64,000 bases of DNA from Tubulanus polymorphus (lineage: Eukaryota; Nemertea; Palaeonemertea; Tubulaniformes; Tubulanidae): contig NC_134027.1 in NCBI RefSeq assembly GCF_964204645.1, positions 25,718,485-25,782,484 of the forward strand, in the 5' to 3' direction. This document shows positions 11,850 through 23,159 of this stretch, one piece after another. Within the stretch, counting starts at the first letter, position 1, and each line of letters opens with the position of its first letter. A program made the position numbers and the translations under genes. The notes beneath the pieces were generated by a model. It was not told the DNA's origin. It ran no database searches and saw nothing but the letters and a program-made list of their open reading frames with translations.

Positions 11850-12026
11850 ATTTGTGTTGTAAATGCTTTCCGCACGGGCTTAGATACACGATATGACGGT
11901 CTTGACAAACGAATGAGTCTCTCTTCGGACCACTCACTTCAAAATCTCAGCCGACTTATGTACAAAAAGCCCTCGGCAATGCCTGAACATCCCGAAAACT
12001 CCAGCAATGTAGAAACCGCACTATGA
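11850..12026 (+). CDS. PMCA: PMCA alternative terminal exon 3
   Basis: The acceptor tctcttgttttcag at 11849 opens a 58-residue phase 0 frame. It starts ICVVNAFRTGLDTRYDGLDK, continues with RMSLSSDHSLQNLSRL and a KKPSAMPEHPENSS stretch, and ends V-E-T-A-L with stop TGA at 12024. It is clearly related to the exon at 5903, so one exon arose by duplication of the other. Cys replaces the Arg at the second position of the RVVNAFR calmodulin-binding segment, which could change calmodulin affinity. ETAL is again a class I PDZ ligand. The surrounding 3' sequence would form a third 3' UTR. Confidence 0.88.
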   Translation: MCVVNAFRTGLDTRYDGLDKRMSLSSDHSLQNLSRLMYKKPSAMPEHPENSSNVETAL

Positions 12027-12631
12027 ACTACCCGCATGTGTATTTTATTGACTTGTAAATCCATGAGGGAACGCTTTGAGAAAAAAAAACCTTTTAAGTC
12101 GCGATGATCGCCGAACGCAAAAACTGTCTATATCAAAAATACCGACGCAACGGACGACTAGTAAGATTCGGTTTTCGAGTCCCGTTTGGAATTACCGTTT
12201 TTTTGACGCGGGTAGTTTTAGGGGCCGCGACAACAACAAAAAAAACCGAGACGCGCGGAAACGAAGAAGAGAATTTCTCTTTTTAGCCACAAGTTTTTAT
12301 CACTCGATCATCGTCAATTTCATATGCGTGTATATTCTCTCGGTAAGCACACATATATATATATATATATATATTCGAAACCTTATCTATATCTAAACGC
12401 GAAGAGAAACAAGTTATCGGAAGTTTACGACCGATCGAGATGGCCGACGAATCGAGAACCGGAATGAATAGGAACCTGCCATTAAATCGAGACGCGTTGT
12501 AAGATTTTTGGACTGTATATATATATATATTGTATATGTATGTATATGGCTAACATGGTGACCTATAGATAGCCTTGTTCAGTAGTGTTAATCGAGTTTT
12601 TGGCATCGTGTAAAAAAATGGAAATCGTTAA

Positions 12632-12952
12632 CCGCGATCACACACGAGTCTTGTAGATCCGAACCAGATTTGGCTTGTAGCACATAGGGCCGAGTCTAAT
12701 GTTCACAGCGGTGCTAGATGGGTCCGTGCCTGTTTGACATTTGGCCCGACCTTAACGTCAGACGAGGAGGCCTGTGCCCAATTTTAGCACAAGTCAAATT
12801 ATCCCAACTGGTTGTGGAAGTGACTCACCTCACTTGCCGCAGCATCATTTTGATAGCATAAGTGGTTTACGTGTAATCGCGCTCTCTAATTAAGCACGGG
12901 CCAAATTTGACTGGGGTCTGGTCCGGGCCAAATCGTCTGCGTGTGATCGCGG
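12632..12952. mobile_element. MITE with CCGCGATCACACG ends, copy 1
   Basis: The inverted ends CCGCGATCACACACGAGTC and, from the right, CCGCGATCACACGCAGAC bound about 320 bases. The interior segment GACTCACCTCACTTGCC, then the CAGCATCATTTTGATAGCAT stretch, and GGGCCAAATTTGACT recur at 35407-35675. This is a dispersed non-coding DNA element. Confidence 0.65.
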
Positions 12953-13334
12953 CTACGATGAGATGCGTTTGTGTAGTTCACCTATGCAAATGATGGGTTC
13001 TGGGTGCGCACTTTCTGTAATCTCTCCCCTCGAACAGCCCTCAGTCACTATCGCAGATGATACATATTCCATTGAGATTTAAGAACTGAATGTTCTAAAT
13101 TAGATTTGGAACGATTCTTACGCATAAAACGATTACCGGTAAACGTATTTAATTGCACGCAGTATTTCAATAGTCGTAGAAAGATTTTCCAATTTTGAAT
13201 ACTAACATATTGGTCTACGATACCGATTACAGAGAAACAATCATTTTCATCTTTATCATTATCAATCAGATTCAGGTGATTAGTAATTTCCGGTCGATGT
13301 AAACCGAGTTCCCCTATTGTAATTTTTGTGATTC

Positions 13335-13496
13335 AGGGCTGGGTTTCATAGATGTGGAAGAAAGATAGTCCCTGGGAACATTTTGAAATTTGTCAGTTAT
13401 AACCATGGTTTCTCATTGTTACTATGGTGGTTGTCACCCAAATTGTGGATTTACCCCTAGGGATTACTTTGAAACCAGTCTATGAAACCGGGCCCT
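13335..13496. mobile_element. foldback MITE, GGTTTCATAGA type
   Basis: The left end AGGGCTGGGTTTCATAGA mirrors the right end TCTATGAAACCGGGCCCT. The 162-base element has a partly palindromic interior. Its tips are like those of the perfect palindrome at 47367, and the GGGCCNGTTTCA tip is shared with other foldbacks in this window. Confidence 0.65.
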
Positions 13497-13696
13497 GGTG
13501 TTTATCGTGTAGAATATATCCCTATATGCATCTGCATCTGCATCTGCATACCGGTATCTGTGCAGCTGCGTTACGGGCAGGGAGGAGAACAACATTTTCC
13601 ACTTCATCGACAAAAAAAAAACAAAACGTTCATGTGTAAAATATCAAACAACAAAACACTTATAATAATTCATCATGGATTTTTATCTAAAAGTTA

Positions 13697-13803
13697 TATA
13701 TATATATATATATGAGTATAAATATTATATATATATATATATATATATGTATAATATATATACATGTATATATATATTATATATTATTATATATAATATT
13801 ATA
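13697..13803. repeat. AT microsatellite cluster
   Basis: Interrupted TA dinucleotide tracts with short TATATAATATTATA variants occupy this stretch. The open frames that overlap its edge are low complexity. Confidence 0.9.
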
Positions 13804-14292
13804 AATATTAATCTGATTATTTGTATGTATATGTATATCTGATTGATGTGTTGATTGGTGGAAATTTTGCACGGTTATGATAAGTAAAAAACCTGTGTGT
13901 AAACGTCGCGCTATCTTAGCATCTTGTATAAAGAATATCGCCATCGGCGGTCGTTGATTTCGCGATAGCGTTTAATCTCTATGATTTGTTCAGTGTATTG
14001 TAGTCGTCGTTGTGTTGGGCGCGCGTTGAAGTCGAGAAAGTGGATATTAGTCCTGGGCCCTGTTCCGCAGTCCTGAGTTAGAATTCGACTGATATTTGGA
14101 AATGAACAATATGTAGAATCACAACAGGGGCTGGTCACATTTCGTAATGTATCGGTCCGCTCCCGATGGCCAATATTTCTATATTAATTATTTGTATAGA
14201 TATGTAGGGATTGTGGTCATTGAGAGATGAATGATACATTATGAAAAGCGACGAGCCCCTGCGAGCAGGACCCGCTTAATTTGGATGATTTG

Positions 14293-14647
14293 CAGAGGCG
14301 GATCCAGACCGTATTAGCCGTATTGCCCAACACGGTCTAGAATTTTTAAGTGCCCTTCCAAATTTCACCGGCAATATTTTTAAAGGCATTATTTCAGCAA
14401 CCGCTAATTCCGTGTCCGGGTCGTTTATTCTGGATTGCTCTGAATTAGTCTCTAGAAGCCCTCTAAAAGCCTTTAAATGGTACCATATTTTCAAAATTTT
14501 CTGGGGGAGGGCTCCCATACCCCCTTCGAAGGACTTCGCGCCTTCGGCACTCACATTGACCTGGATACTGGGTGTACCCTAAGATCAGAAAGGTGCCCTT
14601 AAATATCCTTCCAATACTGTCTACCCATCCCCCTGGATCCGCCCCTG
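14293..14647. mobile_element. hAT-type non-autonomous transposon
   Basis: The element starts CAGAGGCGGATCCAG and ends CTGGATCCGCCCCTG, an inverted repeat with one mismatch, typical of hAT elements (CAGGGGCGGATCCAG). The five bases ATTTG flank it on both sides (14288-14292 and 14648-14652) and look like a target-site duplication. At 355 bases it is too short for a transposase. Short minus-strand frames inside are probably remnants or chance. A five-base duplication is shorter than the usual eight of hAT elements, so a shorter-duplication hAT group is possible. Confidence 0.8.
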
Positions 14648-16638
14648 ATTTGGGACCGATGAAATTCATTTGATTCATGAGAAATCCGTGGTAAAGATCA
14701 TATTAACGTATAGTTTGGCCTAGTCTAGTACCGAGCCATTGTAGAGGAACCCGTATGTCATCTGGTACACTCAGACTATAGTTTATCATAAACATAAATA
14801 ATGTCAACATTTTATTAAAATCCAGATTTAACTGTAATTTCAACCATAGAAAAGAAACTCAGGGCGGAAAAGAGTCCAGACTTGATTCGAAGTGGGCCAA
14901 CAAGGACCGGTCAGACGGTGCTCAATGCTACCACCTATGTGCAGTTTGACAGTCATATTATCAACAACAAAAAAAAAACATCAGTTCCTGTTTGCGGTGA
15001 ACTATCGAGTTAACGGCATGCTCGCACAAAATATCCGTTTTCAATCCTGAAAATCGGGACGTTGCCAAAAATATCCTTAACTTCGTAGTTGCAGCCCTGT
15101 AGAATTTAGTCTTCCAAACGATGTTTATAGCGTCAAACTGCGGGTAAGAGGTGGCACTGCATTACGGCAAAATCAAGCGGCCTTTTGGTCAATCGGGAAG
15201 TGTAAAATTTTGAAAATGATCGAATTTATCTCGACTTTCTAAATGAAATTTGATTCCCCCAGCAAATAGTTAAACGAAGTTTGAAATAAGATTTTGATTC
15301 GTAAATTGTCGCTTGAAGATGAGGTTAGATACAGAGCGCACTTTTCGCCGCTAATCGCGTTGTTTTACGAGTGTTAACCCTTTATTCTGCGTTCGCGTTT
15401 TTGTCTGGGCTATTATGTATCGATCTTCGTTGTGACTATTCTTCGTCTGTCTTTGAGTGTGATGTTTTTCCAAAACGAGTTGATTATCGAATGTAATATT
15501 CGTTAGCGTCGTCGTCGTCGTCGTCGAGTTTTAATTAACGAGAAATCATTTTAATTACGTGTGTTTAACGACGATCGACAACTACTGTATTTTAACGATA
15601 AATTCCTCGTCGGTAAAGATAGGTTTAGATGCACCGCATATACACACACACATACAAACATCCGAGTACATCGTTGTTATAGTTCGATTTCTTTTCATTC
15701 ATCTGTTTTGTGTCGCAAGTCCATGCAGATATCGTGTATACCATAATTTACCAGAGTTTGATATATCATCATCCAGTAGGTTTCAAATATGATATTATGT
15801 AGAGATGCAGTGATATTTCAGCAGTATATGATATTTAGAAAGTATTTAAGACGTTTTTTGCCGAGGTTTTCTTAATTTGAGCATTCATTCTTACTTATAT
15901 ACATAATATATATATATATAAAAAAATAACTGAATCTATGTATATCGACATATAAATATATATATTATAGCAAAATTCTGCTGTGTATTAAATCGTTATT
16001 ATTGGTCAATGAATTGATTAACATATTTTGATTTTAGTAGGTCTCGCGTGATTAATCAGTATCTGTAGGTAAAAGGTTTTAATTAAATGATTTATTTACG
16101 ATGAATAGTAAAATGCTATAAATGCGAGAACGTTTTAATTTTTGAGTTTGTTCGATTAAAGTTTTGACGATGTATGATATAGAAATGAGAAAACTTCACC
16201 CGAACAGCTACGCTTGAAATGTGACGTTGATTTATTACTAATTCGTTAAGGTTGTAGTTAGTAGTAGTATTAAAGATAATGTATTTATTGCTATATTTAA
16301 TGCTGAGCTGTGCTCATCTTTACTGTTTGTACTGATAATTAGATAAGATTCTGTAATCGTTTGCGTAAAATACTAGACGTACGAAAATCCATCCTTTTTT
16401 CCTTCGATCCGTTTTTAAATCTCAGATAGAAATTCTATGATTCCCGATCCGATCGGCATCCGGAACCTGTCGTTAGGCGTCGCTCCGGAATTCCGGCTGC
16501 GAGGAGGAAGGATGTCCCCGTACTGTACTGCGCTCGGTTGTACATTCGTCTAACTGTACATTGTCGATTAAAAAAAAAGGGAGAAAATCCGATTTTAATC
16601 TTTTGACAAATTATTTGTTAATAGAGATAGATAACGAA

Positions 16639-16643
<5 letters not shown>

Positions 16644-16668
<25 letters not shown>
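16644..16668. repeat. GATA microsatellite
   Basis: A run of about six GATA units is present in the region downstream of PMCA. Confidence 0.9.
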
Positions 16669-16669
<1 letters not shown>

Positions 16670-17155
16670 TTATAAAATCTGGTTGTTTTCAGTAGCTGTA
16701 CATTTTTGCCCTCGCTATCTCCGCATATTGATAAACTATGGAATATATATATATTATATATTCAAATGCGTCATATTTAATATAAATAAATGAATATATG
16801 AATATATATATCTTGTTTACAGAATTACTACTAATTACCTTATTAATTTATTAATTAAACGAATTAATCATTGATGATGATGATAATGAGAAAAACGGTG
16901 TTTATATCTATATGAGGAAACGCGCGAATCTTGATGTTGAAATAATTAGGAAATATCTGGCGGAAAGACGACGAGTGTTTGGCGATGATTCAATTCATCG
17001 CGGAAAGTGTGAGTTTTGCCCAAAATTTCAAAGATCTATCGCAATAGAAAATGTCCTTTTTTTCTTATCGGAGGCTACGTTTTTCAAAGCAGTCTCAGCC
17101 CAGCTCAGACGAGCGAAGGAAATTTCGAAATACTTCGAAGATCTTAAAACGTGCT

Positions 17156-17221
17156 AAGGTTATCTTTGGTCATTAACCAATTCTCAGCATAGATAACCTT
17201 AGCTGAGAATTGGTTAATGAC
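17156..17221. repeat. interleaved inverted repeats
   Basis: AAGGTTATCT (17156-17165) is complementary to AGATAACCTT (17191-17200). GTCATTAACCAATTCTCAGC (17169-17188) is a perfect 20-base complement of 17202-17221. The two pairs interleave. The right half is the reverse complement of the left half in two swapped blocks. Confidence 0.85.
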
Positions 17222-18188
17222 AATAATTTGAGTAGTTGAAAACTGCTTTGTAAAACGTCTAGACTTTTCACCGAGAAAATTTCTTTTCAAAATCAAAACA
17301 ACGCAATCTGAATAAATCTAGCTTATTTAATTTCGCTCATTAATTCGACTGAAATGTTTGGTGCTAAAACTAAATTTGATGACATTGAATCCACCTTAAC
17401 GCGGGCGCAAAAAGAGATCTTACCACACCAGATATTTCTAAAATAATCATAACTGGGTTTGTACAATGAGGTATAATAATAATTATAATAAATATTAATA
17501 ATAATTAATTGTTATCATAACAACAACTTGTAGAGGACAATAATATTAATACTAATAATAATAATAATGATGATTTTAGGTTTTGTACCTTCATTGAGGT
17601 TTTGTTCTGTTAATGCCATGAATGGTTTTTTTATGAAATAAATACTTTAAAAAGTGGAATATTTGGCGTTTGATGTTTGTTTTGTGTGGATGGAACTCGT
17701 GACCCCCCCCCCCCCAAATCCACCTCAATACCGGTATACAGGTCTCACACGACGTGATGTCCTGCCAGAGGTAAGCAACAGAACAGTATTAACACGTCAT
17801 CGGCTGAACCCAAGGGGGATGGTGCCCCGGCCTCAATCAGACCCTTCACCCGCCCCTGATAATAACCACGACCAGTATATGACATAGTCAACTCGCAAAA
17901 ATTTACAGTACGAATACATAGTAGATGAATAGATTGAATCGACTGTTACCATCCGTTATGATCCAGTCCCAACTTCGGCAACCTAAAAGCGAGTTTCAAC
18001 ATGACGTATTTGACACGGAAAAAACGAAAATACAATCAATTCATTTCATGAAATATATCGTATATATTTACAAATACTAAGATGTCGAAACTGTACAATT
18101 TTGATATCTAACACGTGCTAGTGCCCAGTCGTAACAGCAACATCATCCGGTAAATCATTCCTGGATCCGACTGTTCGTCTCTAACACC

Positions 18189-18473
18189 TTACAACCAATG
18201 AACACATCTTCCGGTTAGAGCGAAGATCAGAATCATTAACACGTGGATTCTGCCGAGGCGATTTCCTTTAACAGAAAACAAGTACATTATCAACAATGTT
18301 TTTGAAATCCCGAAAGTGAAGCTTGAAATTCTTATGCCATAGATCAAACTGCCTCCACAGGGATTGGAACAATACGTATCTAATTGTTTAAGCGGTTTAT
18401 TGTGTTTGTTCATCGAATATTCATCTATAGAAATATTCTCCAATCCACACGGCAGCTGCCGTGACGTCACGAA
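18189..18473 (-). CDS. probable last exon of CUB/LDLa gene
   Basis: A 94-codon frame lies downstream of the LDLa exon and stops at 18189. It includes LPCGLENISIDEYSMNKHNK, a Cys pair region (TYCSNPCGG) and a hydrophobic C-terminal stretch (RIHVLMILIFALTGRC). The latter could be a membrane segment or a GPI-anchor signal. Phase 0 joining fits the GTAAAC donor at 18847-18842. Two acceptors are possible: the ag ending at 18474, or the one before CTGCCG at 18456. Neither has a good pyrimidine tract, so this exon is uncertain. Confidence 0.4.
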   Translation of the reverse strand, partial: FVTSRQLPCGLENISIDEYSMNKHNKPLKQLDTYCSNPCGGSLIYGIRISSFTFGISKTLLIMYLFSVKGNRLGRIHVLMILIFALTGRCVHWL

Positions 18474-18529
18474 CTGTCACGGCTTAACGGTTAAATTTAC
18501 CAAATAAATCCAGTTAAGTCGCCATGTCG

Positions 18530-18606
18530 TAGTGATTGGCTTGGTGGTAACGGCTATGCCTTCCGCCCAATAGGTCCCGGGCACGATACCCGACCGGTGC
18601 GAACAT
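18530..18606 (+). mobile_element. tRNA-derived SINE piece
   Basis: An A-box-like TGGCTTGGTGG is followed about 50 bases later by a B-box-like segment in GTCCCGGGCACGATACCCGA, giving the layout of a tRNA gene (A box, anticodon arm region, T arm). Mismatches in the B box argue for a SINE head rather than an active tRNA. It lies in the last intron of the CUB/LDLa gene. Confidence 0.55.
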
Positions 18607-18847
18607 TTCTTTTTCATGCTTATCAATGGGTGGGAGGCGATCGGCCTTGGCGATACATTTATCATCGAAATCTTTCAAATAAATTAATTTTATGCTGAAG
18701 CAAGATGACTTGTTCCACTGTTCTAAGTCCAGATTGACAACTTAAGTAGATTCAACCAATTGAAAATGAACTAATTCTACTGTACTGGCTGCAATGGTGT
18801 CTGTATAACCGGCCTAGAGGGTTTTGATTGCGGATACCTGAGTTTAC

Positions 18848-20622
18848 TGGACACTCTCTTCCCGGGACGATTTCATCGGCTCTTTTACCACAATTATCAT
18901 AACCATCGCATTGAAGCGTTTTACTAATACAGCGACCACCATCAGGACACGATAATCCGTCATCACACGCTTCTGTCAAATATCAACAAGATCATAACAC
19001 TTCAAAAACTCATTACGTTTAATGCTGACACTACTTACTAATTTCATGTAAGTTTATAGTATTCCTGATTATGATACAGTCGAAACGTTGAGTAAAACCA
19101 TTTCCATATAGACGACGAATTTTACTATCGACTTGGTTGAAAATCGCCAAACATTTTGCACGAAGGTAGGCCTACTTAATGAACGACCCCAGCCCATAGT
19201 TAAAACTAGTTTATTTCCAATTATTTGACTTCCATAGATTTTCTTTTCATGAGCCTATCATATTCTTACTGTATTCAAATATAGTGTAAACTATTTCAAA
19301 TCCTTCGTGCGTTTTGCCCTGGTCGTCGCCGGAGTTACTTTCAAATTCAAACGTTACCGAATTCTGCGTCGAAAACATGGCGGTCTGTTTCAATTTCTTC
19401 GTCGGACCGCAGAGTCCGTGCCCTGCAACGAAATAATACAACAGTCGTTCATCGAATTTCGCTAGTATTAATAAGTGTTTCTTTCGGAATTTCAGTGATT
19501 CTTTTAATACTTACTTCCCGATAAACTTTTTGCCGGATTTTTACCACGTCCGTCGTAGATAGTGAGTTTATCTTTGGAACAACTGGCGTGGTATTCAATA
19601 TCCAGCATTTTGACGGTGAGTATTAGGAATTTATTGGTTCCAGCATCGAGAGTCAGGTAACAGTAAGCTAGTTTCGGGTAATACGCAGACTGCGTATAGT
19701 GAATTATACCCGCCATTTGACTTGATACATCGATCGTTTTCGTACAATTTCTATCCATATAAACTGAAATGTAATCAACAAAAAGGTCAGCGAATGATAG
19801 ATTAATAAACATCTCCAGTTACCAAGAACCCAATCTTGGCCAAAATGAGTTTAGATTGTTATACAGTAGATAGACTGCGTTTAACCCGAAGTCGATTGCC
19901 CGGATTATCACGTGCCCCGAAAAAAAAAAAAACATTACAAGTTTTCCTACTCCAGTTCATTGTGACACCAACCTATCTCCTGCTCGGAATGTTCCGTAGT
20001 TCGGGTACCTCAGAGGAGAGGATTTATTGGTCCTGTGAGATCTGAGACAGGGGAAGTCTATACTTCTCATGTACTACTAGTCTTGCCATACAGATCTTTG
20101 ATCACGTCCATAATGCTGATTGCAGCGCGTGGTGTGATAACCGTATGTTTTGTAAAAGTTTGATGGTTAAAATAATTAGAATTTGTGTGTAAAAAAGAAA
20201 ATACAGATCTTTCGCTAGAATTAGGTTCTAAACTTGTAATATGTACATGTAACGTCTGAAGACTGGTCTTAAATCATAAGTTCGGATCTGAGTATAAAAG
20301 GCTTTTAGAAAATCAAGGACAAATCAAGAATTGCTATACATAGGGGCCTACTAGTTTCTGAGAACCACTGCTTGAGAAAAAAACCCATGATTTATGAAGA
20401 AAAACTAAGAGCAGTGACGTTCAATTCTTCTGAAAATGGCTTACAGAATTGAGTCTAAACGTCACTACTCTCTTAGTTTTTCTTCATAATTGGGGTTTTT
20501 CAGATTGTATGATGAAGGATGAAGTCCTATATTAACTTACCTTGCGCATACTTATTCGACAGTACTGAGACGGGAAGAAATACGAACACCGTTAGGAACT
20601 GCATCAGAGAAAACCGGGCCAT
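18848..20622 (-). CDS. secreted CUB and LDLa domain protein
   Basis: Four exons on the minus strand are supported: 20541-20622, 19515-19763, 19270-19422 and 18848-18972 (or to 18838 with another donor). Exon 1 starts at ATG 20622 and encodes MARFSLMQFLTVFVFLPVSV then LSNKYAQ, a good signal peptide. The next two exons form one CUB domain (residues about 30-135) with its four cysteines (NC, YCYL, SCSKDKL, LCGP) and the motif DKLTIYDG. The LDLa exon has six cysteines (ACDDGLSC, GRC, LQCDGYDNC, REC) but has NCGKRADE where the family usually has DCxDGSDE, so the calcium site is imperfect. All junctions up to the LDLa exon are phase 1. With the putative last exon the protein is about 297 residues. 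It should act outside the cell or at its surface; the partner is unknown. Confidence 0.8.
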
Positions 20623-20792
20623 GGTCCGTACTGAAATATCTCCGCCCCTCCAGCTCGATTCTATCCCTTGCTGGCACACGGTCACAATACTAATTTCTCA
20701 CAGTGCTCAGACAGGACTAATACCTATACACAGTTGTAATGACAGCGCGTTTAACTTGGAATTCTTTTCTGTCATTCAATTAGGTCGTACTT

Positions 20793-20806
20793 GGATTTTA
20801 TAACTA
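20793..20806 (-). promoter_or_regulatory. possible TATA box of CUB/LDLa gene
   Basis: The minus strand reads GTTATAAAATCC about 175 bases upstream of the start codon, in a plausible position for a short 5' UTR. No other promoter element is recognised. Confidence 0.35.
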
Positions 20807-21302
20807 CAAGTACCAAACCTGCCTGACGTGTTTTCTACGACTCTCCACTCAGCGCGTGTACTGGTTTAACAATGGGTACGCCTCGCCTGTCGTTAATGGC
20901 GATTTTGATTTAACGGTAATTTAACGTTTCATACGTAACAAACAAACACTTTTAATAGTAAATCTGATTGCAGCGCTCAAGCGTTAAAACAATAGTAAAC
21001 ACTCTCGAATCAAAAACGACATTTCAGTATCTATTTTATTGTCAACAAAATATACAGAAAATTATTTATTGATTAAGGATAGATTTAGAAAATTATTTCA
21101 GGTCCGTTCTCCAATGTATCCAACGTCTGTTTATTTCGATTGAATTGAGTAGAGCTCGTCTTGGAAAGAAATTTCAAAGGGCATGCAGTTAGTCTTATTC
21201 CAAAAAGGATTTCTTTCAAAAAAGACATCTGTAGAAATTCACGAGAATCACAAAAGAATGTTAAAGAAACAGAATATGAATGATAAATTTATAAGCTTGG
21301 TA

Positions 21303-21380
21303 TATCCCATGATCCGAACCCGGGCCTACAAAATTCAGAGACAGCGGAGCGCTGGACCACGTAGTGGTCAGTGGAGATAA
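21303..21380 (-). mobile_element. tRNA-derived SINE piece
   Basis: On the minus strand, an A-box-like CTACGTGGTCCAGCG, an anticodon-arm-like stretch and a B-box-like GGGTTCGGATCATGGG occur in tRNA spacing. Departures from the B-box consensus (GGTTCGANTCC) suggest a SINE copy. Confidence 0.5.
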
Positions 21381-21624
21381 TCGTGATCGTGTCGTAAAAT
21401 CAGTGATAAGTGATGACATTAAGCAAATGGATCAATTTATTTTCCACAAGAAACAAAAACGTACATTTTCAAAAGATTACATTCGTATACAGGCTCTGCA
21501 TCAAGGTAAATTCACACAGGTAATGGATCTGTGGCCACCTACGTTGGCTTTGGGACCAACTTCACAGTGTCCAGGGAAATATTATGTCTCAGTAATCAAA
21601 GAAAATAGGAAATAATTTTAACCA

Positions 21625-21754
21625 GGACCCAGTTTCACGAAAAAGTTTAAGCCTAAAACGGTTAAGTTTGAATTGTTGTCCTCATTGAAAACATGAAGTA
21701 ACCAATAGCAATTACACCAAAAATTTGAGTTAAACTTTTTGTGAAACTTGGCCC
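21625..21754. mobile_element. foldback MITE, GTTTCACGAAAAG type, copy 1
   Basis: The left tip GGACCCAGTTTCACGAAAAA mirrors the right tip (GGGCCAAGTTTCACAAAAAG read on the other strand). The interior, with GGTTAAGTTTGAA and TTGTCCTC, GAAAACATGAAGTAA and GCAATTACACCAA, is almost the same as 27615-27745. Confidence 0.8.
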
Positions 21755-22190
21755 AGGGCTTGTTAAGCTTAAACCTCGCACAAATTCACGATCTTTCGGA
21801 ATTGAAGATGCAGAAAAATAGATTTCGAAACGTCCGGTACACTCGTCGGACCGCAAACACTTTCAATGCCAATCGGTTCCGGCTGATAATTAGTACCACC
21901 AATTCAATGTGTTTTGGGCGATGATCAGTACGCTTTTCGCTCAAGGTCGTTGATTTTTGCAATTATTTAAAATGACAACGTGATTTGATTTAAATGTTCG
22001 TTTCATCGCGTATTAACTCGAGAAAAATAAAGGAATCAAACACAATGCCCAGGAGGAAGCCTTCTAATTGGACTCCGGAGTGTTTTAGATTTTCAAACAG
22101 CACAGATTTTCGTTTTTCCGGTAAGTTAGATAGTAATCTTGATCTTGATCTTGTCAATATTGTTGGCCATAGCCATAGCCTAGGCGTCCC

Positions 22191-22456
22191 CAGGAATTTT
22201 CATAGGGGGTTCGAATAAGCATCAATCCAGCATCCAAGCACAATGTCTGGAGTTGGGTGGGCCTCCCCCAAAAACTGTTTTAAAATTGGAGACTTAAGAG
22301 ACGTTTTTCAAGGCTCTAAATGAATAACTTAGAGGTAAAAAACTAGTCAAATTGGCAAGAAAAATCTTGAACATTTATTACAAAGTAACTTGAGAAGTTA
22401 GCTATCTCGAAAAGGGAGTACGTCTGCTACCCCTGCACCCCCCTTGGGGATGCCTA
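22191..22456. mobile_element. MITE with TAGGCRTCCCCA ends
   Basis: The left end TAGGCGTCCCCAGG mirrors the right end (TAGGCATCCCCAAGG on the other strand). TGTTGGC is seen just left (22161) and right (22457) of the element. No coding capacity is seen. The superfamily is not certain. Confidence 0.55.
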
Positions 22457-23159
22457 TGTTGGCTTAAATCATCACCGCGTGCTGATGTTGATGGTTGTTG
22501 ATGATGCGTATTGGTGACGCAGGCGCCAGGGGTAGGTTCGATTGTTCAATGCCTATCCTTTTCTATTCCCGATTTATCATTCAGTGCCTACATATTCTAG
22601 AAATCTCTTGCGCGTTCTTTTCAACCAGAATACGCTCTACCCGGAAATCCCAAAAACCTGATAGAAGTGGCCTGAGAGAGACAGGTTGGCCGCTTACCTG
22701 GATTTCAGGTAATAGTCAGGAAACAGAAAACAGTCAGAAAATTCTGATAGTATTTGACTGTTTTTATTTATTGGATTCTTAGCAGATTGAGTCAGGGAAA
22801 ACTGTAGCCTAGACCTACATGTCGGGGAATAGTCAGGGTAAAAGCAAGCGATGTGGTGAAATAAAAGTGGCCACTCAGAGTGAGTTTGTAATCATTGGTC
22901 CATTCCTAAACAGGAATAACATCAAGCCTAAACCCTCAGTTTAGGCATAACTCTATTTGAGTTAAATTACTTCGTTTTCTAATGTATAATGAATTGATTT
23001 TTGCTAAATTCTTCCATAAAAAAAAGCGCGTGAACTTTTTATAAACTTCGTTATTTTTTCCCCACATCAAACAACGCGTCAATTGAAAGCGATTCATTAG
23101 TTCATGCAGCGGAAATACCGAAAATGCTGCCAAATACATTCCCCGTGTTTAAACTACAG

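Larger units (their letters stand above)
12027..18188 (+). other. PMCA 3' UTR and intergenic DNA
   Basis: More than 6 kb follow the last PMCA stop without a convincing exon. The region contains AT dinucleotide tracts (12350-12374, 13697-13803, 15909-15920), a CGT/CGTC run near 15508-15525, a GATA tract near 16644-16668, MITEs at 12632, 13335 and 14293, a rearranged inverted repeat at 17156 and poly-C at 17702. AATAAA near 16786 and 17638 are possible poly(A) signals. An 81-codon frame at 16912-17157 has no recognisable family. Confidence 0.5.
20807..23159. other. intergenic DNA between CUB gene and GRIP
   Basis: No convincing exon is seen. The stretch holds a tRNA-like SINE piece (21303), two MITEs (21625 and 22191) and, near 22680-22870, a copy of a repeat containing AATAGTCAGG and GTGGCCAC segments that also occurs in GRIP introns. 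Confidence 0.5.

Noticed and set aside
16912-17157. 81-codon frame MRKRANLDVE...
   Set aside because: No recognisable domain, no orthology signal, and it runs into the inverted repeat at 17156.
17156-17221. H-type RNA pseudoknot
   Set aside because: The arms interleave in pseudoknot order, but linkers of 1-3 bases cannot span stems of 10 and 20 pairs, so both stems cannot form together.
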